This document shows, piece after piece, positions 7,921-15,838 of a stretch of 64,000 nt of DNA. The notes under the pieces were generated by a model that did not search any database, had not been told where the DNA came from, and saw nothing but the letters and a program-made list of their open reading frames with translations. The stretch's first letter is position 1, and each line of letters starts with the position of its first letter. The position numbers were made by a program, and so were the translations under genes. Source of the stretch: Actinomadura violacea (lineage in GTDB: Bacteria; Actinomycetota; Actinomycetes; Streptosporangiales; Streptosporangiaceae); the NCBI RefSeq assembly GCF_017573465.1, contig NZ_JAGEPF010000042.1, positions 24,367 to 88,366 of the forward strand. Direction: 5' to 3'.

Positions 7921-8931
7921 CTACCGGGAGCCGGCCACAGGCTGCCGCTTGTAGAAGGACTCCTGCAGGTAGGCGGCCTCGTGCGGCTGGTAGGGCTCCT
8001 CCAGGTAGGCGGCCTCGTCGTCGTCGAGTTCGACGTCCACCGCGGCGACCGCGTCGGCCAGCTGGGCCGGCTTGGTGACCCCGACGACGGGCGAGGTCAC
8101 CACCGGGTTGCGCATGACCCAGGCCAGGGCGACCTGCGCCGGGGACAGACCCCGCTTGCCCGCGATCTCGTGGACGCGCTCGGCCACCGCCTGGTCCTCG
8201 TCGCGGTAGAGGATCTTGCCGCCCGGGTCGGTCTCGGTACGCGCCGTGGCGGTGTCCCGGACCCGCGTCAGCCTGCCCCGCGCCAGCGGGCTCCACGGGA
8301 TCACGCCAATGCCCTGGTCGGCGCAGAGCGGGAACATCTCCCGCTCTGCTTCTCGGTGGATGAGGTTGTAGTGGTCCTGCATCGACACGAACCGGGTCCA
8401 GCCGTTCAGGTCAGCCAGGTACAGGGCCTTGGCGAACTGCCAGGCGTACATGGAAGAGGCTCCGATGTAGCGGACCTTCCCGGACTTGACCGCGTCGTGC
8501 AGCGCCTCAAGGGTCTCCTCGATCGGGGTGTCGTAGTCCCAGCGGTGGATCTGGTACAGGTCGATGTAGTCGGTCCCCAGTCGCTTCAGGGAGGCGTCGA
8601 GCTCGGCGAAGATCGCCTTGCGGGACAGCCCGGCACCGTTCGGGCCGGGGCGCATCCGCATCCAGACCTTGGTGGCGAGAACGACCTCCTCGCGCCGGGC
8701 GAAGTCCTTGACCGCCTGGCCGACGATCTCCTCGCTGCTTCCGGCGCTGTACCCATTGGCCGTGTCGAGGAAGTTGACGCCGCTCTCGAGAGCCTGCTTG
8801 ATGATGTCCCGGCTGGCGTCCGCGCCCAGCGACCAGGGCTCGCCGCCCCGGTCCGGCTCACCGAAGCTCATGCAGCCGAGGGTGATGGCGGAGACTTCCA
8901 GTCCGGTCTTTCCGAGTTTGATGTACCGCAT
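7921..8931 (-). CDS. Aldo/keto reductase
   Basis: NADPH-dependent carbonyl reductase of the AKR superfamily, 336 residues. The catalytic tetrad is complete: Asp56 and Tyr61 in DTANGYSAGSSEE, Lys88 in ATKVW and His129 in YIDLYQIHRWD. The domain order is that of the AKR11/13-like 'tim' proteins. The start MRYIKLGKTG at 8931 fits family N-termini. The promoter at 8940-8970 places transcription start almost at the start codon, so the message is probably close to leaderless. Lon lies downstream in the same orientation but is separately controlled. The physiological substrate is unknown. Confidence 0.9.
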   Translation of the reverse strand: MRYIKLGKTGLEVSAITLGCMSFGEPDRGGEPWSLGADASRDIIKQALESGVNFLDTANGYSAGSSEEIVGQAVKDFARREEVVLATKVWMRMRPGPNGAGLSRKAIFAELDASLKRLGTDYIDLYQIHRWDYDTPIEETLEALHDAVKSGKVRYIGASSMYAWQFAKALYLADLNGWTRFVSMQDHYNLIHREAEREMFPLCADQGIGVIPWSPLARGRLTRVRDTATARTETDPGGKILYRDEDQAVAERVHEIAGKRGLSPAQVALAWVMRNPVVTSPVVGVTKPAQLADAVAAVDVELDDDEAAYLEEPYQPHEAAYLQESFYKRQPVAGSR

Positions 8932-8939
8932 GCGTCCGA

Positions 8940-8970
8940 AACCTAGGAGCTGGAGTGCACTCCAACACAA
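8940..8970 (-). promoter_or_regulatory. MerR-type promoter with palindrome in a 19-bp spacer
   Basis: Reading the minus strand, -35 TTGTGT (8970-8965), a 19-bp spacer, and -10 TAGGTT (8945-8940). Inside the spacer is the perfect 14-bp palindrome TGGAGTGCACTCCA (8951-8964). An over-long spacer holding a dyad is the hallmark of promoters activated by MerR-family proteins. The dyad resembles those of aldehyde-responsive AdhR-like regulators. No merR gene is in the window. Confidence 0.6.
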
Positions 8971-9015
8971 ATCCGGAGGCGTGGCGCAGGCTCACCGGCT
9001 CCGATACTGAGGATC

Positions 9016-9564
9016 ATGGAATTGAGCACACCACGGCTATGGCTACGCGAGTTCGGCGCCAGTGACCACGCGGCCGTCCATGCCTTTGCCGGCGACCCCG
9101 AGGTGACCCGCTACACCGACTGGGGGCCCAACAGCCCGTCCGACACCACCACATTCCTCGCCGAGGTGACCCAGGACGCCACCAGCACCCCTCGGCACCG
9201 GTTCGCGCTCGCCGTGGTCGACCGCCGGCACAACGCGCTCATCGGGTCGATCGAACTTCGGGTCACCAGCACCTTCCACCGACGCGCCGAGATCGGCTAC
9301 GTCCTGCACCGCGCCTGGTGGGGAAACGGCTATGGCAGCGAAGCCGCCACCGCCCTGCTCCGCTTCGGCTTCGACGAACTCGGCCTGCACAAGATCTCGG
9401 CCACCTGCGACCCCGGCAACGCCGCATCGGCCCGGGTCCTCACCAAGATCGGCATGCAACGCGAAGGCCGCCTCCGCGATCACCTTCACATCCGGGGCCG
9501 CTGGCAAGACCGCCTGCTCTTCGCGGCACTGTCGCCCTCGCTATCCACCGAAACCGCAAAGTAG
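9016..9564 (+). CDS. GNAT family N-acetyltransferase (RimJ/RimL-like)
   Basis: 182 residues. It has the N-terminal TPRLWLREF typical of RimJ/RimL-type acetyltransferases, the acetyl-CoA binding stretch GYVLHRAWWGNGYGSEA and the C-terminal NAASARVLTKIGMQREGRLR. It is expected to acetylate a protein N-terminus or a small amine; the substrate is not predictable. The ATG at 9016 has GAGG six bases upstream. It is divergent from the aldo/keto reductase, and the palindrome at 8951-8964 lies between them. Confidence 0.85.
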   Translation: MELSTPRLWLREFGASDHAAVHAFAGDPEVTRYTDWGPNSPSDTTTFLAEVTQDATSTPRHRFALAVVDRRHNALIGSIELRVTSTFHRRAEIGYVLHRAWWGNGYGSEAATALLRFGFDELGLHKISATCDPGNAASARVLTKIGMQREGRLRDHLHIRGRWQDRLLFAALSPSLSTETAK

Positions 9565-9582
9565 AACGGACAATCCGGACGG

Positions 9583-9954
9583 TCAGTCGGCGTGCAGGAC
9601 GAGGTACAGGATGGCGAGGAAGCCGGCGGCCGACACCGCCCCCATCAGGGCGAAGCGCGCGCACGCACGGCGCCGCCGCCCGATCGACGCCACCACGAGG
9701 CCGGCGACCGGAGCGAGCACGACGCCGCCCAGCCCGATCCACCCCAGCGCCCTGACGACCAGATCCCAGAAGGAATCATGAGCGATGTCGTGATCGGCCT
9801 CGCCCTGGACCAGGACCGCCCAGAACATGAGCGGGCTGGTGAGCCACCACCCGGTCAGCCACGCGATGAGCCGGGACGCGCCCCGTCCTCCGGCCGCCGC
9901 GGGCGGCCGTTCGGCGGACACGACGCTGGACGAAGCGGAGACATCGGACGCCAT
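9583..9954 (-). CDS. Small membrane protein of unknown function
   Basis: 123 residues from the ATG at 9954. An Ala/Ser-rich cytosolic N-terminus is followed by three hydrophobic segments (about 33-52, 68-88, 98-118) and an Arg-rich turn (GRRRRACARF). I do not recognise the family. No good Shine-Dalgarno is visible and the start could be further upstream. It converges with the acetyltransferase across 18 bp. Confidence 0.55.
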   Translation of the reverse strand: MASDVSASSSVVSAERPPAAAGGRGASRLIAWLTGWWLTSPLMFWAVLVQGEADHDIAHDSFWDLVVRALGWIGLGGVVLAPVAGLVVASIGRRRRACARFALMGAVSAAGFLAILYLVLHAD

Positions 9955-10201
9955 GCCGCGATCATAGGCATCCGCCGCCCCGTGACGCCCGACGGCGTCC
10001 ATCTGACCGGCCATGGACCGAGCACCCTCGCCGCCGCCTGGGACTCGTCCACCGATCCTGACGAGGCGGTGGCGGCCTACACCCTCTACGCCCGCTCTAC
10101 CGGGTCGGATCCGGAAACCAAGTCTTTGCGGTCCGGGGCGGGCGGGGGCGGTCAGTCGGTATGGTTCGCGGGTCTCCGTCCCCCCGACGAGGAGCCGTCT
10201 G

Positions 10202-10864
10202 ATGGCCGGTCAGCGCCGCATGCGTTCCGTCCTTGCCGGCGCCGTCCTGATGGCCGCTTTGCTGAGCGGCTGTTCAGGACAGAAAGCACCCTTTCCGGAC
10301 GCGGCGTCCAAACGTCCCGCGCCTGCGCCCTCGCCCTCTCCGACCTTCCGGGCCGGTGAAGTGCGGCGCGTCCCGGATCCCCGGACGCTGCTGTCCTCGG
10401 GGCTCCGCAAGGATCTGCGGTTCGCGGCCGCCAAGTACTCCGAGTGCAGGCAGGACAAGGCGAGCGGCTCCGTCGACCGCTGGACCTGCTACCTGTGGAC
10501 GCCTCACCGGCGCACCTGGGACCAGGACATGACGGCGCTGGACGTCGAGCTCCACCATCCGGTGATGACGCAGAACGCGACCGCCTACGCAACCGAGATG
10601 TTCCGCGGCGAGAAGAAGTTCAGGGACACCGGCGACTGGGACCCGGTGCCGCTCGGCGACGAGGGCCTGCGCTCGCCCTTGGATCGCTCCTCCCCCGGTC
10701 AGAGCGACGTCCTGTTCCGCGTCCGCAACGTGACGGTGCTGGTCTCGACCGCCACCGGCGACAAGGACAGGGCCGACGCCGCCACATTGTCCGCCGAGCA
10801 GCGGCGCCGGGCCTTGCGGGTCGCCTCCGAACTCGCCCGTTCGATCGCCCGGCTCGCCGAGTAG
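10202..10864 (+). CDS. Putative lipoprotein, function unknown
   Basis: 220 residues with a lipoprotein signal peptide: basic start, hydrophobic core, lipobox LLSGC with Cys24 as the acylated residue. A Pro/Ser/Ala linker follows, then a globular domain with one Cys pair (in YSECRQDK and WTCYLW) that may form a disulphide outside the membrane. The ATG at 10202 has GAGGAG eight bases upstream, which decides it over in-frame upstream codons. Neighbours give no clue to its role. Confidence 0.75.
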   Translation: MAGQRRMRSVLAGAVLMAALLSGCSGQKAPFPDAASKRPAPAPSPSPTFRAGEVRRVPDPRTLLSSGLRKDLRFAAAKYSECRQDKASGSVDRWTCYLWTPHRRTWDQDMTALDVELHHPVMTQNATAYATEMFRGEKKFRDTGDWDPVPLGDEGLRSPLDRSSPGQSDVLFRVRNVTVLVSTATGDKDRADAATLSAEQRRRALRVASELARSIARLAE

Positions 10865-10882
10865 CGGCGTCGGCCGGCCCGG

Positions 10883-10898
10883 CCGATCGGGAGATCGG
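10883..10898. terminator. Weak hairpin between convergent genes
   Basis: CCGATC-ggga-GATCGG, a 6-bp stem 18 bp after the lipoprotein stop and 66 bp before the TetR stop. No T-tract. Confidence 0.35.
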
Positions 10899-10964
10899 TC
10901 TGCCCGCGGTGGCGGGGGTCCCGGTCCGGCCGGTGGCGCCGAGCGGGTTCCGGGTGCGCGCGGG

Positions 10965-11600
10965 TCAGGGGGCGAAGGCGGCGAGGAAGGTGGCGACGGC
11001 GGCGGTGACCACCGCGCGGACCTCGTCCTCGGGGACGTCGCGGGTGCCGAGCCGGGTGCGCTTGTCGAGGGGCGCGCTGAGCAGCGCGGAGAACTGCTCG
11101 GCCGCGGCCACCGGGTCGTTGGCGCGCAGCCGGCCGGCGAGGGTCAGCCGCGCCAGGCGGTCGGCGAGGGCGTCGAGGGCGCGGTCGTTCACCCGGCCCC
11201 AGATGACGTCGAGCAGGTCGGGGAACTGGGCGAACTCGGCGATCAGAAGGCGCCGCAGCGTCCAGGAGCGGTCGTCGCAGTAGCAGTGGGCGAGGCTGAG
11301 GCCGACGTCCTCCAGCAGCGCGCGCAGGTCGTCCCCCGGGGTGCCGAGGCGCTCGATCGCGGCCAGGTTCTGCTCGAGCGCCTGCTCCGCCAGGTCCGCG
11401 ATCGTCCGGCGGAGCAGCGTCTCCTTGTCGCCGAAGTGGTTGTAGACGGTGGCCTTGGCGACGCCCGCCTCCGCGGCGATCACGTCCACGCCGGCCTGCG
11501 TGTACCCCTCGCGGGCGAAGACCGCGAAGGCGGCGTCGAGAATCGCGCGCCGCTTGTCGATGCGCCCCCGGGAACCGGCCGGATCCACCGCTGTGCCCAT
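10965..11600 (-). CDS. TetR family regulator of the adjacent efflux pump
   Basis: 211 residues. The N-terminal DNA-binding domain is clear: AILDAAFAVFAREGYTQAGV, then IAAEAGVAKATVYNHFGDKE as the helix-turn-helix. The C-terminal half is the variable ligand and dimerisation domain. The ATG at 11600 fits the usual short tail before the first helix. It is divergent from a DHA2 exporter, and three related palindromes lie in the 112-bp gap, so autorepression and control of the pump are likely. Confidence 0.9.
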   Translation of the reverse strand: MGTAVDPAGSRGRIDKRRAILDAAFAVFAREGYTQAGVDVIAAEAGVAKATVYNHFGDKETLLRRTIADLAEQALEQNLAAIERLGTPGDDLRALLEDVGLSLAHCYCDDRSWTLRRLLIAEFAQFPDLLDVIWGRVNDRALDALADRLARLTLAGRLRANDPVAAAEQFSALLSAPLDKRTRLGTRDVPEDEVRAVVTAAVATFLAAFAP

Positions 11601-11622
11601 GAGCGCCACCCTACCCGAACTG

Positions 11623-11694
11623 GACTCGCGAGTCTCGTTGAGTGGACCGACTCGATCAAGTCTGATAGGTCTTCTAATCCAGACTCGTGAGTCT
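11623..11694. promoter_or_regulatory. Three-site operator region between tetR and the DHA2 pump
   Basis: Site 1 GACTCGCGAGTC (11623-11634) is a perfect palindrome. Site 2 GACTCGATCAAGTC (11649-11662) is 12/14 palindromic. Site 3 AGACTCGTGAGTCT (11681-11694) is palindromic except at the centre. All share GACT(C/Y)G...AGTC half-sites, as expected for a TetR dimer array covering both promoters. Confidence 0.7.
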
Positions 11695-11712
11695 AATTCG
11701 GGAGATGATGCG

Positions 11713-13125
11713 ATGAACACCGTCCACACCGGCCGGTTCGACGCCGCCCTGCGGCGGCTGATCGCGGCGGTCCTCATCGGCGGGATCATGGGAATCCTGG
11801 ACGGGACGATGGTCGCCGTCGCCGCCGACATCCTCGCCGGCCGGTTCGGCGCCTCGCTGGGCACGGTCGGCTGGGTGTCCACCGCCTACCTGCTCGCCCT
11901 GGTCACGGCGATCCCGGTGACGTCCTGGGCGGTGGGCCGCGCGGGCGGCAGGCGGCTGTGGCTCGGCGGGCTCGCGCTGTTCCTCGCCGGGTCGCTCGCC
12001 TCCGCGCTGGCCTGGGACATCGGCAGCCTGATCGTCTTCCGGGTCGTGCAGGGCCTCGGCGCGGGGATCATCGATCCGCTCGTGCTGGTGCTGCTGGCAC
12101 GCGCCGCGGGCCTGGCCCGCGCGGGGCGCGTGATGGGCCTGATGGGGCTCATCCTGTCCCTCGGGCCGGTCGCGGGCCCGATCGTCGGCGGGATCGTGCT
12201 GGACACGCTCGGCTGGCGGTGGATGTTCCTCATCAACCTGCCGGTCGGCCTGGTCGCGCTGCTGCTCGCGCGGCGCGCGCTGCCCGGCGACTCCCCTGGC
12301 GAGGACGCGCCGCGGGTCCGCCTGGACGTCGCCGGGCTGGCGCTGCTGGCCCCCGCGTTCGCGGCCGGCATCGTCGGCCTGTCGCGCGCCACCGGGCACG
12401 CCGCCTGGCAGGCGCTCGTCCCGCTCGCGGCGGGGGCCGTCCTGATCGCCGGCTACGCCGTGCGCGCCCTGCGGGTCCGGCGGACGGCGCCGATCATCGA
12501 CGTGCGGATGTTCCGCAGCGCGCCCTTCACCGCCAGCGTCACCGTCATGCTGCTGACCGGCCTCGGCACGTTCGCGGCCATCTTCATGCTGCCGCTCTAC
12601 TACCAGCAGGCCCTCGGTCACAGCGCGCTCGTCGCCGGGCTGCTGGTCACGCCCGTCGGCCTCGGCGGCGCGGCCGCCATGCCGCTGGCGGGGCGCCTGT
12701 CCGACCGCGTCGGGTCCAGGACGCTCGCGCAGGGGGGCGCGGTGCTGGCGCTCGCCGGCATGCTCGGGTTCACGCGGACGACGGCGGGCTCCGGCGAGGC
12801 GTGGACGTGCCTCGCCGCGCTGGCCGTCGGGATCGGCCTCGGCTGCGTCGGAGCTCCGACGATGGGTGCGCTGTACCGGACGCTGCCGCCCGAAATGGTC
12901 CCGCAGGGCAGCTCGGCCCTCTACATGCTCAACCAGCTCGGCGCCTCGATCGGCATCGCGGTCGTCGCGCTCATCATGCAGGGCGCGGACGGCCCGATGG
13001 ACGGGTTCCGCGGCGTCGCCTGGTTCGGCGCCGGCACCGTCGCGCTGCTGCTGGCCGGAACCGTCCTGCTGCCCGGACGGCTCCGGCCGGCGCCCGTCGA
13101 GGTGCCCGTCGCCGCTAGGCGATGA
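11713..13125 (+). CDS. MFS drug exporter, DHA2 (EmrB/QacA) family
   Basis: 470 residues, long enough for the 14-helix DHA2 topology. Visible motifs are the early GILDGTMVAVAADILAGRF, motif C-like GLILSLGPVAGPIVGG and repeated hydrophobic spans up to the C-terminus. Proton-coupled export of hydrophobic compounds is the family role. The ATG at 11713 has GGGAG upstream. Its 3' end overlaps the convergent hydrolase gene by 11 bp, so the two messages are antisense at their ends. Regulated by the divergent TetR. Confidence 0.9.
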   Translation: MNTVHTGRFDAALRRLIAAVLIGGIMGILDGTMVAVAADILAGRFGASLGTVGWVSTAYLLALVTAIPVTSWAVGRAGGRRLWLGGLALFLAGSLASALAWDIGSLIVFRVVQGLGAGIIDPLVLVLLARAAGLARAGRVMGLMGLILSLGPVAGPIVGGIVLDTLGWRWMFLINLPVGLVALLLARRALPGDSPGEDAPRVRLDVAGLALLAPAFAAGIVGLSRATGHAAWQALVPLAAGAVLIAGYAVRALRVRRTAPIIDVRMFRSAPFTASVTVMLLTGLGTFAAIFMLPLYYQQALGHSALVAGLLVTPVGLGGAAAMPLAGRLSDRVGSRTLAQGGAVLALAGMLGFTRTTAGSGEAWTCLAALAVGIGLGCVGAPTMGALYRTLPPEMVPQGSSALYMLNQLGASIGIAVVALIMQGADGPMDGFRGVAWFGAGTVALLLAGTVLLPGRLRPAPVEVPVAARR

Positions 13126-14395
13126 GGTTGCCGAGGGTGCTCGGCGTGCCGTCCCTGCCGGTGGCGCGGCGGGATTCGTCGGCGGCCCACTTGAAGACGC
13201 CGGTGGCCATGAGGGACGGCTCGGACGCGGCGCGGGCGGCGTAGACGTCGGCGCGCGCCTCGTGCAGGGACGCGTCGTCCGGGTCGGCCTGGACGGCCAT
13301 CTCGGCGAGGTGGGCGGCCAGGCGCAGGTCGCCGTCGCCCGCGGCGCGGCGGGCGGCGTCGGCGATCTTGGCGGCGCCGCCCGCGAGGGACGCGACGGCG
13401 CGGGCGATGTCGGCGTCGCGGGCGGGCTTGAGGTGGGCGGGGTTGCCGTCGTACCAGCCGCCGTACATGCGCCACAGGTTGCGGACGATGAACTCGGGCT
13501 CGTCGTACTTGGCCTGCAGGTAGACGCGGTCGGCCAGGTGCGCGGGCGGCGTGACGGCGTGCACGATGTCGTCGAGGCGGCGGCCGTCGTTCAGCATGGC
13601 GAGGGTCTGGTCGATGATGCTCTCGAGCCATTCGGCGGTCTCGGTGAGGGCCTGCTCGATGCGGTCGGCGCCGAAGAGCGGGGCGCCGTGCGACGGCATC
13701 ATCACCTCGGCGCCGAGGGCGGCCATGCGGCGCAGGGCGTGCGCCCATTCGCGGGGGTAGCGCTGCACCTTCTGCGGGTTGCCGCAGTTGGGGGTGAGCC
13801 AGATGAACAGGTCGCCGGGCAGGAGGAGCTTGTACTCGGGGACGTAGGCGACGGTGGCGTCGTCGGTCTCGCCCTTGGCGTGGAAGAGGTCGAAGGTGAG
13901 GCCGGCGCGGGTGACGGTGAGGCCGTCGCGGTAGGTGACGTCGGGGTGCCGGTACTCGGTGGGCCAGCGCAGGCCGGGGGCCTGGAACTGGCGCTGGTTG
14001 ATGACGGAGTTGTAGCCGGCGGTGAGGACGTACCGGTCGAAGCGGTCGCGGACGAGTTCGTGCGCGACGACCTGGGTGCGCGGCCCGTCCTCGGCGTCGA
14101 ACGGGCCCATGCCCATGACGTGGTCGATGTGGCCGTGCGAGTAGAACGCGAGGGTGAGCGGGTCGGGCGTCCAGGCGCGGATGCGGTCGTGCAGGCTCTC
14201 GGCGGTCATCTGGTTGCCGGTGTCGAACAGCATCAGCTCGCCCTGGCTCCGGAACGCGATGACGTTGCCGAAGCCGGGCTGCCAGCCGAGTCCGTCGGCG
14301 ATCTCGACGACGCCGGAGCCGCCCATGCCGGTGTGGACGATGCTGTCGTCGGCGGTGCCGCGCCAGACCCTGTCCGCGTAGTCCTTGATGTCCAT
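13115..14395 (-). CDS. Alkylsulfatase-like metallo-beta-lactamase-fold hydrolase
   Basis: 426 residues. The zinc motif is SHGHIDH (His87, His89, Asp91, His92). Later LFHAKGETDD and PSHGAP supply the other metal ligands. The region YGGWYDGNPAHL and the helical tail match the alkylsulfatase dimerisation domain of SdsA1-like enzymes, but the C-terminal sterol-carrier domain of full SdsA1 is missing. Likely substrate: a sulfate ester or a related small ester. The ATG at 14395 has GAGAGGA, and the preceding MFS gene stops only 11 bp upstream, so the two are translationally linked. Supply of substrate by the MFS protein is inference. Confidence 0.85.
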   Translation of the reverse strand: MDIKDYADRVWRGTADDSIVHTGMGGSGVVEIADGLGWQPGFGNVIAFRSQGELMLFDTGNQMTAESLHDRIRAWTPDPLTLAFYSHGHIDHVMGMGPFDAEDGPRTQVVAHELVRDRFDRYVLTAGYNSVINQRQFQAPGLRWPTEYRHPDVTYRDGLTVTRAGLTFDLFHAKGETDDATVAYVPEYKLLLPGDLFIWLTPNCGNPQKVQRYPREWAHALRRMAALGAEVMMPSHGAPLFGADRIEQALTETAEWLESIIDQTLAMLNDGRRLDDIVHAVTPPAHLADRVYLQAKYDEPEFIVRNLWRMYGGWYDGNPAHLKPARDADIARAVASLAGGAAKIADAARRAAGDGDLRLAAHLAEMAVQADPDDASLHEARADVYAARAASEPSLMATGVFKWAADESRRATGRDGTPSTLGNLIA

Positions 14396-14406
14396 GGTTG
14401 TTCCTC

Positions 14407-15687
14407 TCAGTGGGCGAGCAGGGCGGGGGCCGGCGCCGCGTCGAGCGAGGCGCGGTCGCGGGCGGGGCGGATCAGCGCGGCGGCGAGCAGCCCGCCGCAG
14501 ATCATCAGGACGGCGCCGAGGTCGAAGGCGTGCTGGAAGCCGGCGGCGCGGGTGGCCGCGGCGTCGACGACGGCGCCGGTGAGCAGGGGGCCGAACGCGC
14601 CGGCGGTGGAGGCGATCGCGGTGACGATGCCGAGCAGCGCGCCGCGCCGGGACGCCGGGACGAGCTCCGACAGGGCGGCCTGCATCAGGCCGAAGAACGC
14701 GTTCCCGACGGTGAAGGCGATCATCATGACGAGGATCAGCGCCGCTCCGCCGCCGACGCGGGTGACGAGCAGGGTCGCGAGTCCGGAGGTCACGAGGGCC
14801 GCGCCGCCGAGGACGCCGCGCGCGGCCCGGCTGGTCCGTCCGGCGCGCATCATGCGGGTGGAGGCGTAGCCGATGGCGAGCATGAAGCCGATGCCGACGA
14901 CCTGCGTCCCGGCGGCGATGAGGCTGGCCTTCTCCAGCGCGATGCCGTGCACGCGCTGGAGGTACTGCGGGAGCCAGGTGACGGCGACGGCCATCGTCCA
15001 GAACCCGGCGAATCCGGCGGCGAGGCCGCCGAGCACGGTGCCGCGGGTGAGGAGCCGCCGGTAGGGGACGCGCGGCTCGTCCGGCGCGGGTTCGGCGCGG
15101 GACGCATAGGGGCCTTCGCCGCCGAGGCCGAGCCAGGCGAGCGTCCACAGGACGCCGAGGACGCCGGTGAGGGCGAAGGCGGCGCGCCAGCCGAACCGGG
15201 TGACGACGACCGCGAGCAGCGGCGCGCCGATCGCGACGCCGGCGGCGCCGCCGACGGTGAGCAGGCTGCTCGGCAGCGCGCGCTCGCGGTCGGGGAACCA
15301 GCCGAACGCGGTGTGGTTGGCGGTCGCGAACGCGGGGCCCTCGGCCATGCCGAGCGTGACGCGGGTGGCCAGCAGGGCGCCGAGGCCGGCCGCGGGCAGC
15401 CCGATGACCAGCTGGGACGCGCTCCACACCACGACGAGGACGGCGAGCAGCCGGCGCGCGGGCACCCGGTCGGCGAGGAACCCGACGACGATGCCGGACA
15501 CGCTGAACAGCAGGTAGAACGCGCTGCCGATGGAGCCGAACGCGGTGTCGGAAAGCCCGAGGTCGTCGCGGATGTGCTTGCCGGCCAGCCCGAGGACGGT
15601 CTTGTCCATGAAGTTGATCATCATGAAGAGGACGAGCAGCACCAGGATCGTGCGGGCGCGGCGGGACGGCTCGGGCGGGTCGGCCAT
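14407..15687 (-). CDS. MFS transporter (ACS-like) paired with the alkylsulfatase-like hydrolase
   Basis: 426 residues with about 12 transmembrane helices. The start region NFMDKTVLGLAGKHIRDDLGLSDTAFG and the motif GFLADRVPARR are typical of the anion:cation symporter group. The ATG at 15687 has GGAG upstream. It forms a two-gene operon with the hydrolase downstream, which suggests uptake of an organic anion that the hydrolase then cleaves. A perfect palindrome at 15789-15802 sits in the divergent promoter shared with a PucR regulator. Confidence 0.85.
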   Translation of the reverse strand: MADPPEPSRRARTILVLLVLFMMINFMDKTVLGLAGKHIRDDLGLSDTAFGSIGSAFYLLFSVSGIVVGFLADRVPARRLLAVLVVVWSASQLVIGLPAAGLGALLATRVTLGMAEGPAFATANHTAFGWFPDRERALPSSLLTVGGAAGVAIGAPLLAVVVTRFGWRAAFALTGVLGVLWTLAWLGLGGEGPYASRAEPAPDEPRVPYRRLLTRGTVLGGLAAGFAGFWTMAVAVTWLPQYLQRVHGIALEKASLIAAGTQVVGIGFMLAIGYASTRMMRAGRTSRAARGVLGGAALVTSGLATLLVTRVGGGAALILVMMIAFTVGNAFFGLMQAALSELVPASRRGALLGIVTAIASTAGAFGPLLTGAVVDAAATRAAGFQHAFDLGAVLMICGGLLAAALIRPARDRASLDAAPAPALLAH

Positions 15688-15788
15688 GCGGCGGGGCTCC
15701 GTTCGGGCGGCGGGGTGGTACGGATCACTCTCCTGCCGGGCTCCGCACTGCGACAACCGGCGTTTCTCCCGCGTTCACCCGGTTCGGC

Positions 15789-15802
15789 TGTGACATGTCA
15801 CA
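15789..15802. promoter_or_regulatory. Perfect palindrome in the MFS/PucR divergent promoter
   Basis: TGTGACATGTCACA, a perfect 14-bp dyad 37 bp before the PucR start and 102 bp before the MFS start. A natural operator for the PucR protein or another regulator of this locus. Confidence 0.55.
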
Positions 15803-15838
15803 ATCGGCGGCAGGGAGGTCGTCATCGAGAAGGACCGG

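Noticed and set aside
13115..15427. A single 770-codon minus-strand gene covering both the hydrolase and most of the MFS transporter
   Set aside because: The first 340 codons are an Arg-rich shadow of the MFS gene. The hydrolase has its own ATG at 14395 with GAGAGGA upstream and family-like N-terminus.
15789..15802. CRP/GlxR binding site
   Set aside because: The dyad TGTGA-CATG-TCACA has a 4-bp centre; CRP-type sites need 6 bp between TGTGA and TCACA.
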